Of a DNA stretch of 39,091 nt, positions 14,369-21,381 are shown in pieces. A program made the position numbers and the translations under genes. A model generated the notes under the pieces. It was not told the origin of the DNA and did no database searches. It saw only the letters and a list, made by a program, of their open reading frames with translations. The stretch covers positions 1-39,091 of the forward strand of contig DGSP01000043.1 in the NCBI GenBank assembly GCA_002393555.1. Reading direction: 5' to 3'. Every line of letters starts with the position of its first letter. Within the stretch, counting starts at the first letter, position 1. This DNA comes from Prevotellaceae bacterium UBA4359 (GTDB lineage Bacteria; Bacteroidota; Bacteroidia; Bacteroidales; Bacteroidaceae).

Positions 14369-16138
14369 TTATTTCCACTCTCCTTCCACCATGCGTCCCA
14401 CCACGAGTTTGTCGCCCGAGAGGTCAACCTCGAAGAGGTGGGGAACACGGACGTAGCGGCCATGGACACTCTTGTGGCTGTGGACTGACATGAGCCAGCG
14501 ACCGTCGAGAGTGCGGAAGAGCATGCCGTGGCCGAAGTTGGGAGGGGTGATGGGCTGTTCCTCCTGCACCCAAGGACCATCGAGGGTGCCGCTCTCTGAA
14601 TAGGCCACGCCTTGGGTGTAGATGTCGTCTATCCACGAGGTCCAGAGCATGCCCAGACGACCTGTGGCTGTGCGGAAGAGGTAGGGGCCATCGGTCACTT
14701 TGTTGGGGCGGTCCTTGCCATCTTCCACTTCGTGGCTCCAAGGGGAGGCGGATGCCCGAAAGAGGATTTTGCCTTCTCCCACGGAGCCGCTAAGATCGGG
14801 CTTGAGTTCTATCTTCTCAATGGTGCCGTCCCAGTTCTGCAACCATTCGCCGCAATACACCATGTAGGGCTTGCCGTCGGTGTCGAGCCAGAAGGTGCCG
14901 TCGAGCGTGGGCTGTGTGGCTGGCAAGTAGGTGGCATCGGCCATCGGGCGGTAGGGGCCGCAGGGCTGGTCGCTCATGAGCACATGGGAGGCGCGGCGGG
15001 GGATGATGTTGCCCCGCACGGTGTCTATCTTGATGGCTTCGTTGGTGAAGGTGGCGAAGTAGTAGTATTTGCCTTTGTAGGGATGGAGTTCGGCTGCCCA
15101 GATTTGCGGACGATGGCCCATCCATGAGGTGGAGTCGGTCTCTGCCACACGATAAGGTCCTGCCCAGCGGTTGAGGTCGCGGCTGGTCCAGAGTTGTCCG
15201 CCTGTGCCTGTCATGTAGTAGGTCTGAGTGAGCGAATCGGCCAGGATGCAAGGGTCGGAAAGGATGATGGAGTCGCGCGGTGTGAGCCGCTGATAGACGC
15301 GCACATAGTCTATCTCATAGCGCATGGGGAAGGCATGAGGGTCTATCTCGCCTCCGTTGTCGCCCCCGAGAGCCAGATTGAGCAGCAGGTATTGCGGACG
15401 GCGGAAGGGGTTGAGGTGCTGCCCCTGGGTGCCGTTGACGGTCTGGCTCAGGGGGATGTCGTTGAGGAGTTCGTCGTCCAGATAGATGCGGATGGACTGT
15501 GGTGTCCAGTCCATGCGCCACGAGTGGAACTTATCGGCCCACTGTGGGTCGCGTTCGGTGAAGTGGGTGAAGGGGATTTTCTTCGAGTTCCACTCTGCCG
15601 AATGAGGACGGTCGTTGCCCCATGCGGCATTGGCCAGAATGTGGGGAACGCCACCTATGCGGTAGTATTCCATCACGTCTATCTCTCCGCAGGATGGCCA
15701 AGACATGCCCTTGCCAAGCAGCCAGATGGCTGGCCATGCTCCCCCTGCCGTGGGGATTTTGGCGCGCACTTCGAGCCGTCCGAAGAGGAAGGAGAAGGAA
15801 CGGCGGGTGGTGAGCGAGGCGGCTGTGTAGTCGATGTGTGACCGTTCGCTCCTCCAGTCTTTTCTGCCTTCAGGCCGATAGAGCGGATTCTCGCGCTGCT
15901 CCTTTCTGCCTTCGATGACGAGGCATCCGTCTTTCTGATAGGCATTTTCGCCCTGATACCACTGGGCCTCATGATTGCGCACAAAGCCGCGTTCGGGTTC
16001 CCACACGTTGGGGTCATAAGCACCGTCGGTGTTGAACTCTTCGCTCCACACGAGCGACCATTCTCCTCGCTGTGCCTGCAGGGGCTGGCTGAGCACCAAG
16101 AGGCAGAGGCTTGTCCATTGTAGAATTTTTCTTTTCAT
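14369..16138 (-). CDS. Secreted two-domain glycoside hydrolase, GH16 joined to GH43
   Basis: Starting at MKRKILQWTS (16138) the protein has 589 residues and a clean signal peptide ending SQPLQAQ; two upstream ATGs only lengthen the N-terminus. Residues about 28-285 are GH16: GEIDVMEYY (151-159) is the catalytic motif, with E152 nucleophile, D154 and E157 acid-base. The ExDxxE spacing is that of laminarinases, agarases and related beta-galactanases. Residues about 290-585 are GH43: D295 in LSDP as base, D412 in TLDGTFWLD, and TDGPYLF (482-488), where the general acid is usually glutamate. Two hydrolases in one chain suggest joint attack on the main chain and side groups of a beta-1,3-linked glycan; the actual glycan is unknown. 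No PUL genes are adjacent. Confidence 0.88.
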   Translation of the reverse strand: MKRKILQWTSLCLLVLSQPLQAQRGEWSLVWSEEFNTDGAYDPNVWEPERGFVRNHEAQWYQGENAYQKDGCLVIEGRKEQRENPLYRPEGRKDWRSERSHIDYTAASLTTRRSFSFLFGRLEVRAKIPTAGGAWPAIWLLGKGMSWPSCGEIDVMEYYRIGGVPHILANAAWGNDRPHSAEWNSKKIPFTHFTERDPQWADKFHSWRMDWTPQSIRIYLDDELLNDIPLSQTVNGTQGQHLNPFRRPQYLLLNLALGGDNGGEIDPHAFPMRYEIDYVRVYQRLTPRDSIILSDPCILADSLTQTYYMTGTGGQLWTSRDLNRWAGPYRVAETDSTSWMGHRPQIWAAELHPYKGKYYYFATFTNEAIKIDTVRGNIIPRRASHVLMSDQPCGPYRPMADATYLPATQPTLDGTFWLDTDGKPYMVYCGEWLQNWDGTIEKIELKPDLSGSVGEGKILFRASASPWSHEVEDGKDRPNKVTDGPYLFRTATGRLGMLWTSWIDDIYTQGVAYSESGTLDGPWVQEEQPITPPNFGHGMLFRTLDGRWLMSVHSHKSVHGRYVRVPHLFEVDLSGDKLVVGRMVEGEWK

Positions 16139-16556
16139 GTCTTCTTTGTGTTGATTCATTTCTTTTCTGAAGTTGCAAACGATTGGGGCAAATACCATCA
16201 TTTATATATATTCTCTTTTTTCTTTTATTTAAGAAAAACTTATATGATGATATTGATAGGTTGTGGATGATGTGGATAAGTTTTACAGGTGGTTTGTTTT
16301 CAGTAGGTTAGTGTGTGGAAAACGAGTGGAAAATGTATTGAAAAGAGGGTTGAAAAAAAAGAACAACTTTTTTTGGAAGTTTCGTGAGAGTGGCGGTATA
16401 TAAAAGCGGTTAAGAAATGCAAGAAAAGTTATTAGAAGTTGTGAGTGAGTTGTTAATCACTTTTGAACAAGGATGTAAACAGGTTTATGAACATTTGACC
16501 TTAACTCTAACCTTAACCTTAACCCTAACTCTATACCATTAACCCTCAACTCTCAA
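16139..16556. other. AT-rich gap with DnaA-box-like sites, left half of a candidate origin
   Basis: 16199-16260 is very AT-rich. TGTGGATGA (16262-16270), TGTGGATAA (16271-16279) and TGTGGAAAA (16314-16322) follow. 16499-16558 holds TTAACC/TAACCC hexamer repeats next to the stop of the small gene. No open reading frame of note. Confidence 0.6.
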
Positions 16557-16748
16557 CTATTTCCTTAGTAGTTCCATAAACCGTTCTTTCATGGCCTGTT
16601 TCAGTTCTCCCTCGTTGAGAATGAAGTCGTTGACCACTTCGTCGAAGGCACGTTCAGCCTTCTGGCGCATCTGTGCTTTGCCTGCCCGCAGTCCTGAAGA
16701 GAGGTCTGTTTTGGGCAGTAGTTGTCTGTTGAAGTTTCCGTCGCTCAT
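16557..16748 (-). CDS. Small conserved protein, function unknown
   Basis: The start MSDGNFNRQLLPK (16748) gives 63 residues, which agrees with the promoter; the open frame extends further upstream across that promoter but without protein character. The sequence is hydrophilic: NFNRQLLPKTDLSSGLRAGK, then a charged helix (AQMRQKAERAFDEVVNDF), then a second helix (ELKQAMKERFMELL). I recall similar small proteins in other Bacteroidales but no known function. It is transcribed away from ribD from a promoter that shares a palindrome with the ribD promoter, and it sits between two groups of DnaA-like boxes. Confidence 0.7.
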   Translation of the reverse strand: MSDGNFNRQLLPKTDLSSGLRAGKAQMRQKAERAFDEVVNDFILNEGELKQAMKERFMELLRK

Positions 16749-16830
16749 GTTTTCCCTGTGTAAAGTGATGAATGGGTGTGGATAAATCTGTTCAGTGAGA
16801 GTGTGGACAAAGTATTGAAAACTCTGTTCA

Positions 16831-16886
16831 CAAACGTTTGGAAGTGTGGCAAAGTTACGGTTTTTTGCTGAGATTGCAAACGTTTG
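16831..16886. promoter_or_regulatory. Two copies of the palindrome CAAACGTTTG, 46 bp apart
   Basis: Copies at 16831-16840 and 16877-16886. The second forms both -33 boxes of the divergent promoters. The first lies just after the predicted start of the minus transcript. This is the geometry of an operator pair. Confidence 0.6.
16850..16880 (-). promoter_or_regulatory. Promoter of the 63-residue gene
   Basis: Minus strand: TTTG (16880 to 16877), 19 bases, TAACTTTG (16857 to 16850). This is a complete match to the Bacteroidota -33/-7 promoter. Confidence 0.8.
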
Positions 16887-16913
16887 AGAATGAAAATGGT
16901 GCGGATAGTTTTG
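16883..16913 (+). promoter_or_regulatory. Promoter of ribD
   Basis: TTTG (16883-16886), 19 bases, TAGTTTTG (16906-16913), a complete match. A second box TAATTTTG lies at 16932-16939 without a well-spaced -33. Confidence 0.8.
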
Positions 16914-16988
16914 TTTTTGCCGAAGAATGAGTAATTTTGCAGTTGTTAATAGTGTGTAAATAATGTGGATAAATAGTATTGATAAGTT

Positions 16989-17945
16989 ATGAATAGTGTG
17001 TTGACAACTGATGAGATGTACATGCGCCGTTGTCTGCAGTTGGCAAGCAATGGCAGGCAGAATGCGCAGCCCAATCCGATGGTGGGGGCTGTGATTGTGT
17101 GTGATGGGAGAATCATTGGCGAAGGGTATCATGTGCGCTGTGGCGAGGGACATGCAGAGGTAAATGCCTGTGCGTCAGTCAGGAAAGAGGATGAACATCT
17201 GTTGAAGGAAAGCACTATCTATGTGAGTCTGGAGCCTTGTAGTCATTATGGCAAAACACCTCCTTGTGCCGACCTGTTGATAAGTAAGGGTTTCAAGCGT
17301 TGTGTCATCGGTTGTCAAGACCCCTTTGCCAAGGTGCAAGGTCGTGGCATACAGAAACTTAGAGATGCTGGCATGGAAGTGACGATGGGGGTGTTGAAAA
17401 CTGAATGTGAACGCCTGAACAAACGCTTCATGACTTTTCATGGCAAACATCGCCCTTACGTGACCTTGAAATGGGCTGAGTCGGCTGATGGCTTTATAGA
17501 TGGTCATATATCAAACACTTACACCCAAATGCTTTGCCACAAACGGAGGGCAGAGCATCAGGCCATTCTGGTGGGCAGAAGAACGTGGGAGATTGACCGC
17601 CCTTCGCTCACCACTCGCGAGTGGGTTGGTCCTTCGCCCCGACGCTATGTAGTATCGTCACAAGCATTGACCTTGCCGGAAGGTTATCATCTTTTGCCAT
17701 CAACAAGTGTTGACAACATCCTCCATCAGTTGTGGGAAGAAGGCATCCAGACTGTGTTGGTGGAAGGTGGGGCCATGCTGCTCCAGTCATTCATCGACAG
17801 TGGTCTGTGGGACGAATGTTATGTGGAGAAAGGCACTCAGCCAATCTGTGGAAAAGTGAAAGCCCCTGTGCTTTCCAACGCTGTTCTGAAAGGTGTGAAT
17901 ACAGATTTTGGGCAATCTATAGAATGCTATGTAAATGGGGTATGA
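16989..17945 (+). CDS. ribD: Riboflavin biosynthesis protein RibD (deaminase/reductase)
   Basis: 318 residues. The N-terminal deaminase has the zinc site HAEVNA (about 55-60) and PCSHYGKTPPCADL (about 82-95), and NPMVGAVIV at about 29-37. The C-terminal reductase starts near residue 155 (RPYVTLKWAESADGFI) with ILVGRRTWEIDRPSL and VLVEGGAMLLQSF as NADPH- and substrate-binding parts. The two domains deaminate and then reduce the pyrimidine intermediate after GTP cyclohydrolase II in the cytoplasm. It is shorter than the E. coli enzyme (about 367) but complete. It stands alone on the plus strand, converging on recX. A full-consensus promoter and a DnaA-like box precede it. Confidence 0.95.
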   Translation: MNSVLTTDEMYMRRCLQLASNGRQNAQPNPMVGAVIVCDGRIIGEGYHVRCGEGHAEVNACASVRKEDEHLLKESTIYVSLEPCSHYGKTPPCADLLISKGFKRCVIGCQDPFAKVQGRGIQKLRDAGMEVTMGVLKTECERLNKRFMTFHGKHRPYVTLKWAESADGFIDGHISNTYTQMLCHKRRAEHQAILVGRRTWEIDRPSLTTREWVGPSPRRYVVSSQALTLPEGYHLLPSTSVDNILHQLWEEGIQTVLVEGGAMLLQSFIDSGLWDECYVEKGTQPICGKVKAPVLSNAVLKGVNTDFGQSIECYVNGV

Positions 17946-18004
17946 GGAGTTAGGGATGCGGAATGGAATGTTGCTGTTCAGATGAAGAATTAAGTCCTCA
18001 TTTC

Positions 18005-18484
18005 TCATTCTTCAAGACTGCCCACCACCTGGATGATGTCGTCCATTTGGAAACCTCTTCCCAAAGCAAAGCGAATCAGTTTACCTTTGATTTCATAGTC
18101 GTTCCTTCCCTTCACCGAGGGGCGTTTCTTCGCAATCATCTCACGTAGTGTTTCCAGATTGTCCTTCTCGTCAATTTCTTCCAATGCCTCCTCAATGTGT
18201 CGTTCGGCTATTTTTCGTTTTTTCAGTTCCTGAGCAATCCTCACCCTGCCCCAATGGTTGTAGCGGAATTTATCTCTCACAAAAGCCTTGGCAAACCGTT
18301 CTTCGTCGATGAAGCGTTCCTTCACCAGCCGCGCCACTACCCTCTCTGCCACTGCATCTGCCACCTCCCAGCGTTTCATCTTTGCCATCACATCGTGGCA
18401 ACACTGTTCGCTCGCAGCACACAGAGCCGAAAGTTTCTGATAAGCCTCCAGTTCTGTGTAGATATGTTTTTTCTTTTCCATCAT
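18005..18484 (-). CDS. recX: Regulatory protein RecX
   Basis: 159 residues composed of three-helix repeats as in RecX: the first ends near RWEVAD, the second has RFIDEERFAKAFVRDKFRYNHWGRVRIAQELKKRKI (about 56-91), which is the family hallmark, and the third lies around residues 105-155. RecX binds inside the RecA filament and limits its activity. Two ATGs in a row make the start uncertain by one codon. It follows bcp by 51 bp on the same strand, so the two may be one operon; recA is not in this window. It converges on ribD with a 59-bp gap and only a weak hairpin. Confidence 0.9.
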   Translation of the reverse strand: MMEKKKHIYTELEAYQKLSALCAASEQCCHDVMAKMKRWEVADAVAERVVARLVKERFIDEERFAKAFVRDKFRYNHWGRVRIAQELKKRKIAERHIEEALEEIDEKDNLETLREMIAKKRPSVKGRNDYEIKGKLIRFALGRGFQMDDIIQVVGSLEE

Positions 18485-18535
18485 TCACTTAGAGGCAGTA
18501 ACCTCACGCATCCAAAATCAACATTCTGAAACAAC

Positions 18536-18988
18536 TTACGCATCCAAAATCTGCTGCGCATGTTCTTTGGTCTTCACCTGCTTGCCAGCCAGGATGTTCT
18601 CAATGATACCCTCTTCATTGATGATGAAGGTGGTGCGGATGGTGCCCATTGTCTTTCTTCCATACATATTTTTCTCGCCCCAAGCACCCATCGCTTCCAT
18701 CAGCGTCTTATCTACATCGGCAATCAACGGGAAGGGCAGCGAATACTTCTCCTTGAACTTCTGGTGCGATACAGCCGAATCCTTGCTTACACCCACCACT
18801 TCATAGCCAGCCCCCTGCAACTCCGCATAACGGTCGCGCAGACTGCAAGCCTCGCTGGTGCATCCGCTCGTGTTGTCCTTCGGATAGAAGTACAGCACCA
18901 ACTTCCTTCCCTTGTAGTCACTCAGACGGATGTCCCGTCCCTGTTCGTCCTTGCCCAATACCTCGGGCGCACGGTCTCCAATGTTCAT
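18536..18988 (-). CDS. bcp: Thioredoxin-dependent thiol peroxidase (peroxiredoxin Bcp)
   Basis: The start MNIGDRAPEVLG gives 150 residues; an ATG directly before it (18991) is equally possible. YFYPKDNTSGCTSEACSLRD (34-53) contains the peroxidatic cysteine C43 and the resolving cysteine C48, the CxxxxC pattern of the atypical two-cysteine Bcp/PrxQ group. The enzyme reduces hydrogen peroxide and organic peroxides in the cytoplasm using thioredoxin. A TACCTTTG promoter box lies 29-36 bp upstream. A near copy of the last 15 bases of the gene, stop included, lies 32 bp downstream. Probably co-transcribed with recX. Confidence 0.95.
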   Translation of the reverse strand: MNIGDRAPEVLGKDEQGRDIRLSDYKGRKLVLYFYPKDNTSGCTSEACSLRDRYAELQGAGYEVVGVSKDSAVSHQKFKEKYSLPFPLIADVDKTLMEAMGAWGEKNMYGRKTMGTIRTTFIINEEGIIENILAGKQVKTKEHAQQILDA

Positions 18989-19016
18989 CATGTTCACATC
19001 TATTTTTTTAGTGCTA

Positions 19017-19048
19017 CAAAGGTAACTAAAGTTCATCGTTTCAACAAG
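19017..19048 (-). promoter_or_regulatory. Promoter of bcp
   Basis: Minus strand TACCTTTG (19024 to 19017), with CTTG 20 bases upstream. Confidence 0.6.
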
Positions 19049-19110
19049 AAAGTACCGAAGATTTTGTGTTAGAAAAAGATTTAGTGTGTTTTCTCACCCT
19101 TTTCTTATAT

Positions 19111-19128
19111 TTGCGAAAAATTTCGCAA
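19111..19128. repeat. 18-bp palindrome TTGCGAAA-AA-TTTCGCAA
   Basis: Eight-base arms around AA. A plus-strand TATATTTG (19106-19113) overlaps the left arm and may be a promoter box, but no gene follows on that strand before 19234. The palindrome lies between the bcp promoter and the HEPN gene end. Confidence 0.45.
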
Positions 19129-19234
19129 CGAAAAACTTCGCAATATAGGGAACCTTTTCAAATTGTTGATAGTCAGTACTTCACAGACAAGAATTCTAAA
19201 AGGTGAAGGAAATTAACAGAATGACATTAAATAT

Positions 19235-19579
19235 TTATTTGTCCTCTCCCAACAATGAGGAAACTTCTTTTCTCAATAAAGGGAGATGGTTGATGATGAT
19301 GCTCCAAAGGATGTCAGAAGAAAGACTGTCATACCCATGAATGATGTAATTGCGGGTATCTACTATTTTGCGTGCATTGGTGATGGGAATATCGGGCATT
19401 TCCTTCAAAATACGGTTCATTGCCTCACCCATGATTTCAACATTTCGTTCTACTGCACGTCTCAACATGAGGTCAAGATTAAAAACCTCAAATAATTTCG
19501 GATGTCCTTCAAAATATCCATTGATTTCATCTATGGCATTGAGTACATCATAGAGATATTTTTGTATTTTCTCATCCAT
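19235..19579 (-). CDS. HEPN-domain toxin, HepT-like (DUF86)
   Basis: 114 residues, all helical, with RNYIIHGYD at 76-84. R76, H81 and Y83 make the RX4HXY motif of HepT toxins, which act as RNases in the cytoplasm and are blocked by the partner nucleotidyltransferase through AMP addition to the tyrosine. The first helix (MDEKIQKYLYDVLNAIDEI) and the ERNVEIMGEAMNRIL segment match the family. The length is normal and the motif intact, so it should be active. The start overlaps the end of the MNT gene by 8 bp, the usual arrangement for this type VII pair. Confidence 0.88.
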   Translation of the reverse strand: MDEKIQKYLYDVLNAIDEINGYFEGHPKLFEVFNLDLMLRRAVERNVEIMGEAMNRILKEMPDIPITNARKIVDTRNYIIHGYDSLSSDILWSIIINHLPLLRKEVSSLLGEDK

Positions 19580-19874
19580 AGATTTTCATCTTTGTTTTAT
19601 CTATATTCCGTTTGAAAACAGGGTTACGAATGGCTTTTTCTTCCACAAGGTCAACATCACGCCCCATGGCATCTTCTAACCCATATTTCAAATCAAAATA
19701 GTTGGTGAAATAGTCGGAAATCTCGTTTGTTTTGAATGCTACAAGGAAGTCAACATCACTCTTTTCGGAGAAGTGTGGAGTCAATACTGAACCAAAAACA
19801 TATAAATCCTTCACCCTATGTTTTCTACACAGGGTTACAATGTATGGTTGTGCTTGTTTGAGTATTTCGTTCAT
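19572..19874 (-). CDS. MNT-type nucleotidyltransferase antitoxin (MntA-like)
   Basis: The start MNEILKQAQPY (19874) gives 100 residues and lies 39 bp from a promoter box. VFGSVLTPHFSEKSDVDFLV (27-46) is the GS-x10-DxD signature of minimal nucleotidyltransferases (G28, S29, D40, D42). In characterised pairs the enzyme transfers AMP to a tyrosine of the HEPN toxin. An aspartate near DAMGRDVDLV (about 74-83) supplies the third metal ligand. Translation is probably coupled to the HEPN gene by the 8-bp overlap. Confidence 0.88.
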   Translation of the reverse strand: MNEILKQAQPYIVTLCRKHRVKDLYVFGSVLTPHFSEKSDVDFLVAFKTNEISDYFTNYFDLKYGLEDAMGRDVDLVEEKAIRNPVFKRNIDKTKMKIYG

Positions 19875-19912
19875 ATCTCTGACAGAATGAAAAAGGTTTA
19901 CATTCCATGTTG

Positions 19913-19944
19913 CAAAGATAACAACTCTTTTCGATACCAACAAA
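19913..19944 (-). promoter_or_regulatory. Promoter of the HEPN/MNT operon
   Basis: Minus strand TTTG (19944 to 19941), 20 bases, TATCTTTG (19920 to 19913). Confidence 0.75.
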
Positions 19945-19985
19945 AAGAATGCCGCAGATTTTTCGTCTGCGGCACTTCTTTTATT
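19945..19985 (-). terminator. Terminator of the retropepsin-like gene
   Basis: Stem GCCGCAGA (19951-19958) with TCTGCGGC (19966-19973); on the minus strand it follows the stop of the protease gene and leads into ATTCTTTTTG. It directly adjoins the HEPN/MNT promoter and may insulate it. Confidence 0.85.
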
Positions 19986-21309
19986 TGTTTTTTAATTGAA
20001 ACTCCATCACATCCACACCCTCTTTCTTGATGTAGTCAATATGAGAGTCACGGAAATTGATACATAACTTTTTGAAAGCACCTAATATAGGTGCGCCCAA
20101 AATCCCCATGGAGTCGGAATAGGGGGTGAAAGCATGACTGCTGGAGTGTCTAAAACAGAATGTTTGGCCACCTATTTTTGCCTGCACTTCGTCAGGGTTG
20201 CTGGCGTATTGAGATGGTAGAATGACCCCATCACAACCAGTATCCAACAGGAATGAGAAAGGATGTGTGTCTAACGTGCAGGACAGTATCATGCAGCGGT
20301 CGCCTCGGCCGCCTGCGTTCATTCTGAAATTCACGTCGTCTGTTTGGTCGGCTACTGGATGGCGGAAGGTGAGGCTGTCTGACGATAACTCCATGTATTC
20401 TAACCGGGAGAGGTCGGGAGTGCCGATGAATCCGTCTGCATCGTAGCGAACTTCTTCGTCTGATACCCACACAGGTAGATTGTACAATGTAATGTCTCCT
20501 ATTTGAAGGCTATCCAACACTCCCATTTGCATGGAAAACTCTACATCGGGGGCACTTCCAGAGCAGGAGATGACACAGTCGGGAAGCATTTTCACTCCCA
20601 TCTCATTTGCTGCATGGCGATATAGAATCATACTTGACATGACCCCTGTATCAACGATGAATCGGCCATTTTTTGTTTGGTTGACATCGGCATGTATATT
20701 GATGAAATGCCGATATTTTTCTTGTCTATACAGTTCCAAAGTGGTGACATTCTTTCTACGGTTGATTTTCACTGGCTGAATATTCTTTCCTGCTTCTGCC
20801 AATCGGTGCCAATGTTCGGATTTCTTTTTCAGTTCAGGATTATCTGGCCAGCGTCTATCTATGTAGCAAGCCATCTTTTCAATCTCATCAAATCGATTTT
20901 GGCTAATCATCATCGTGTATTTGGTCTGCAACAGATAATTCACCACTCCCTTAATTCGATTATTCGTTCCTTCTTCAAGAACGTAATCTACCCAGACTAA
21001 TGCCGTGCTGTCGGCTCCTATGGATTTATTGTATTCGATGACCACCAAACATTTTATGAGCGCATCTACGTCTTTGTTCAAAAGGGCGGTGTCCATCATG
21101 GCTTCGTAATCTACTTGTCGCCAATCTCTTACGGCTTCGAGTCTATCCATGAGCCACGTGTTGACATCATGTTGTGCTGCTGCATGGAGGACTCCCATGC
21201 TTAGCATGAGCATGACCATCCATCGCTTTGTCCAATATGTGAGAAGTCTATTCAAATAAGTGGCGATTCGTGAGAACCGCCACTTAAATATAAATAATGT
21301 GTAAATCAT
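19981..21309 (-). CDS. Secreted double retropepsin-like aspartic protease
   Basis: 442 residues. A hydrophobic stretch (about 31-45, MVMLMLSMGVLHAAAQ) follows a basic leader and should direct export; the exact start is unsure because several ATGs lie there. The middle and end hold two aspartic protease half-sites: GRFIVDTGVMSS (about 216-227) and FSFLLDTGCDGVILPS (about 353-368), each with the DTG triad and each followed by a hydrophobic glycine motif (FIGTPDL; ILGAPIL). Bacterial retropepsins normally have one such domain and dimerise. Two in one chain resembles the bilobed layout of pepsins, or of tandem-duplicated Bacteroidota proteins. The N-terminal region up to residue 190 is helical and was not recognised. 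Substrate unknown. Confidence 0.75.
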   Translation of the reverse strand: MIYTLFIFKWRFSRIATYLNRLLTYWTKRWMVMLMLSMGVLHAAAQHDVNTWLMDRLEAVRDWRQVDYEAMMDTALLNKDVDALIKCLVVIEYNKSIGADSTALVWVDYVLEEGTNNRIKGVVNYLLQTKYTMMISQNRFDEIEKMACYIDRRWPDNPELKKKSEHWHRLAEAGKNIQPVKINRRKNVTTLELYRQEKYRHFINIHADVNQTKNGRFIVDTGVMSSMILYRHAANEMGVKMLPDCVISCSGSAPDVEFSMQMGVLDSLQIGDITLYNLPVWVSDEEVRYDADGFIGTPDLSRLEYMELSSDSLTFRHPVADQTDDVNFRMNAGGRGDRCMILSCTLDTHPFSFLLDTGCDGVILPSQYASNPDEVQAKIGGQTFCFRHSSSHAFTPYSDSMGILGAPILGAFKKLCINFRDSHIDYIKKEGVDVMEFQLKNK

Positions 21310-21381
21310 TTAGTCAGTTAGGTTACTTATGGTGAACTTAACTTCGTTTGTATAGTTCAAGTGAGTATTATTCTACACTCA

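Larger units (their letters stand above)
16262..16972. other. Candidate chromosomal replication origin (oriC) region
   Basis: The 9-mer TGTGGATAA (complement TTATCCACA, the classic DnaA box) occurs perfectly at 16271-16279, 16777-16785 and 16964-16972. One-mismatch forms are at 16262-16270, 16314-16322 and 16802-16810. All point the same way. No other perfect copy was noticed in the window. An AT-rich stretch borders the left cluster. The boxes flank a 63-codon gene, giving a two-part layout. This is an inference from motif density; no skew analysis was made. Confidence 0.45.

Noticed and set aside
16557..17153. Longer, 198-codon version of the small gene
   Set aside because: It would cross its own promoter, the ribD promoter and the first codons of ribD; the first 135 codons lack protein character.
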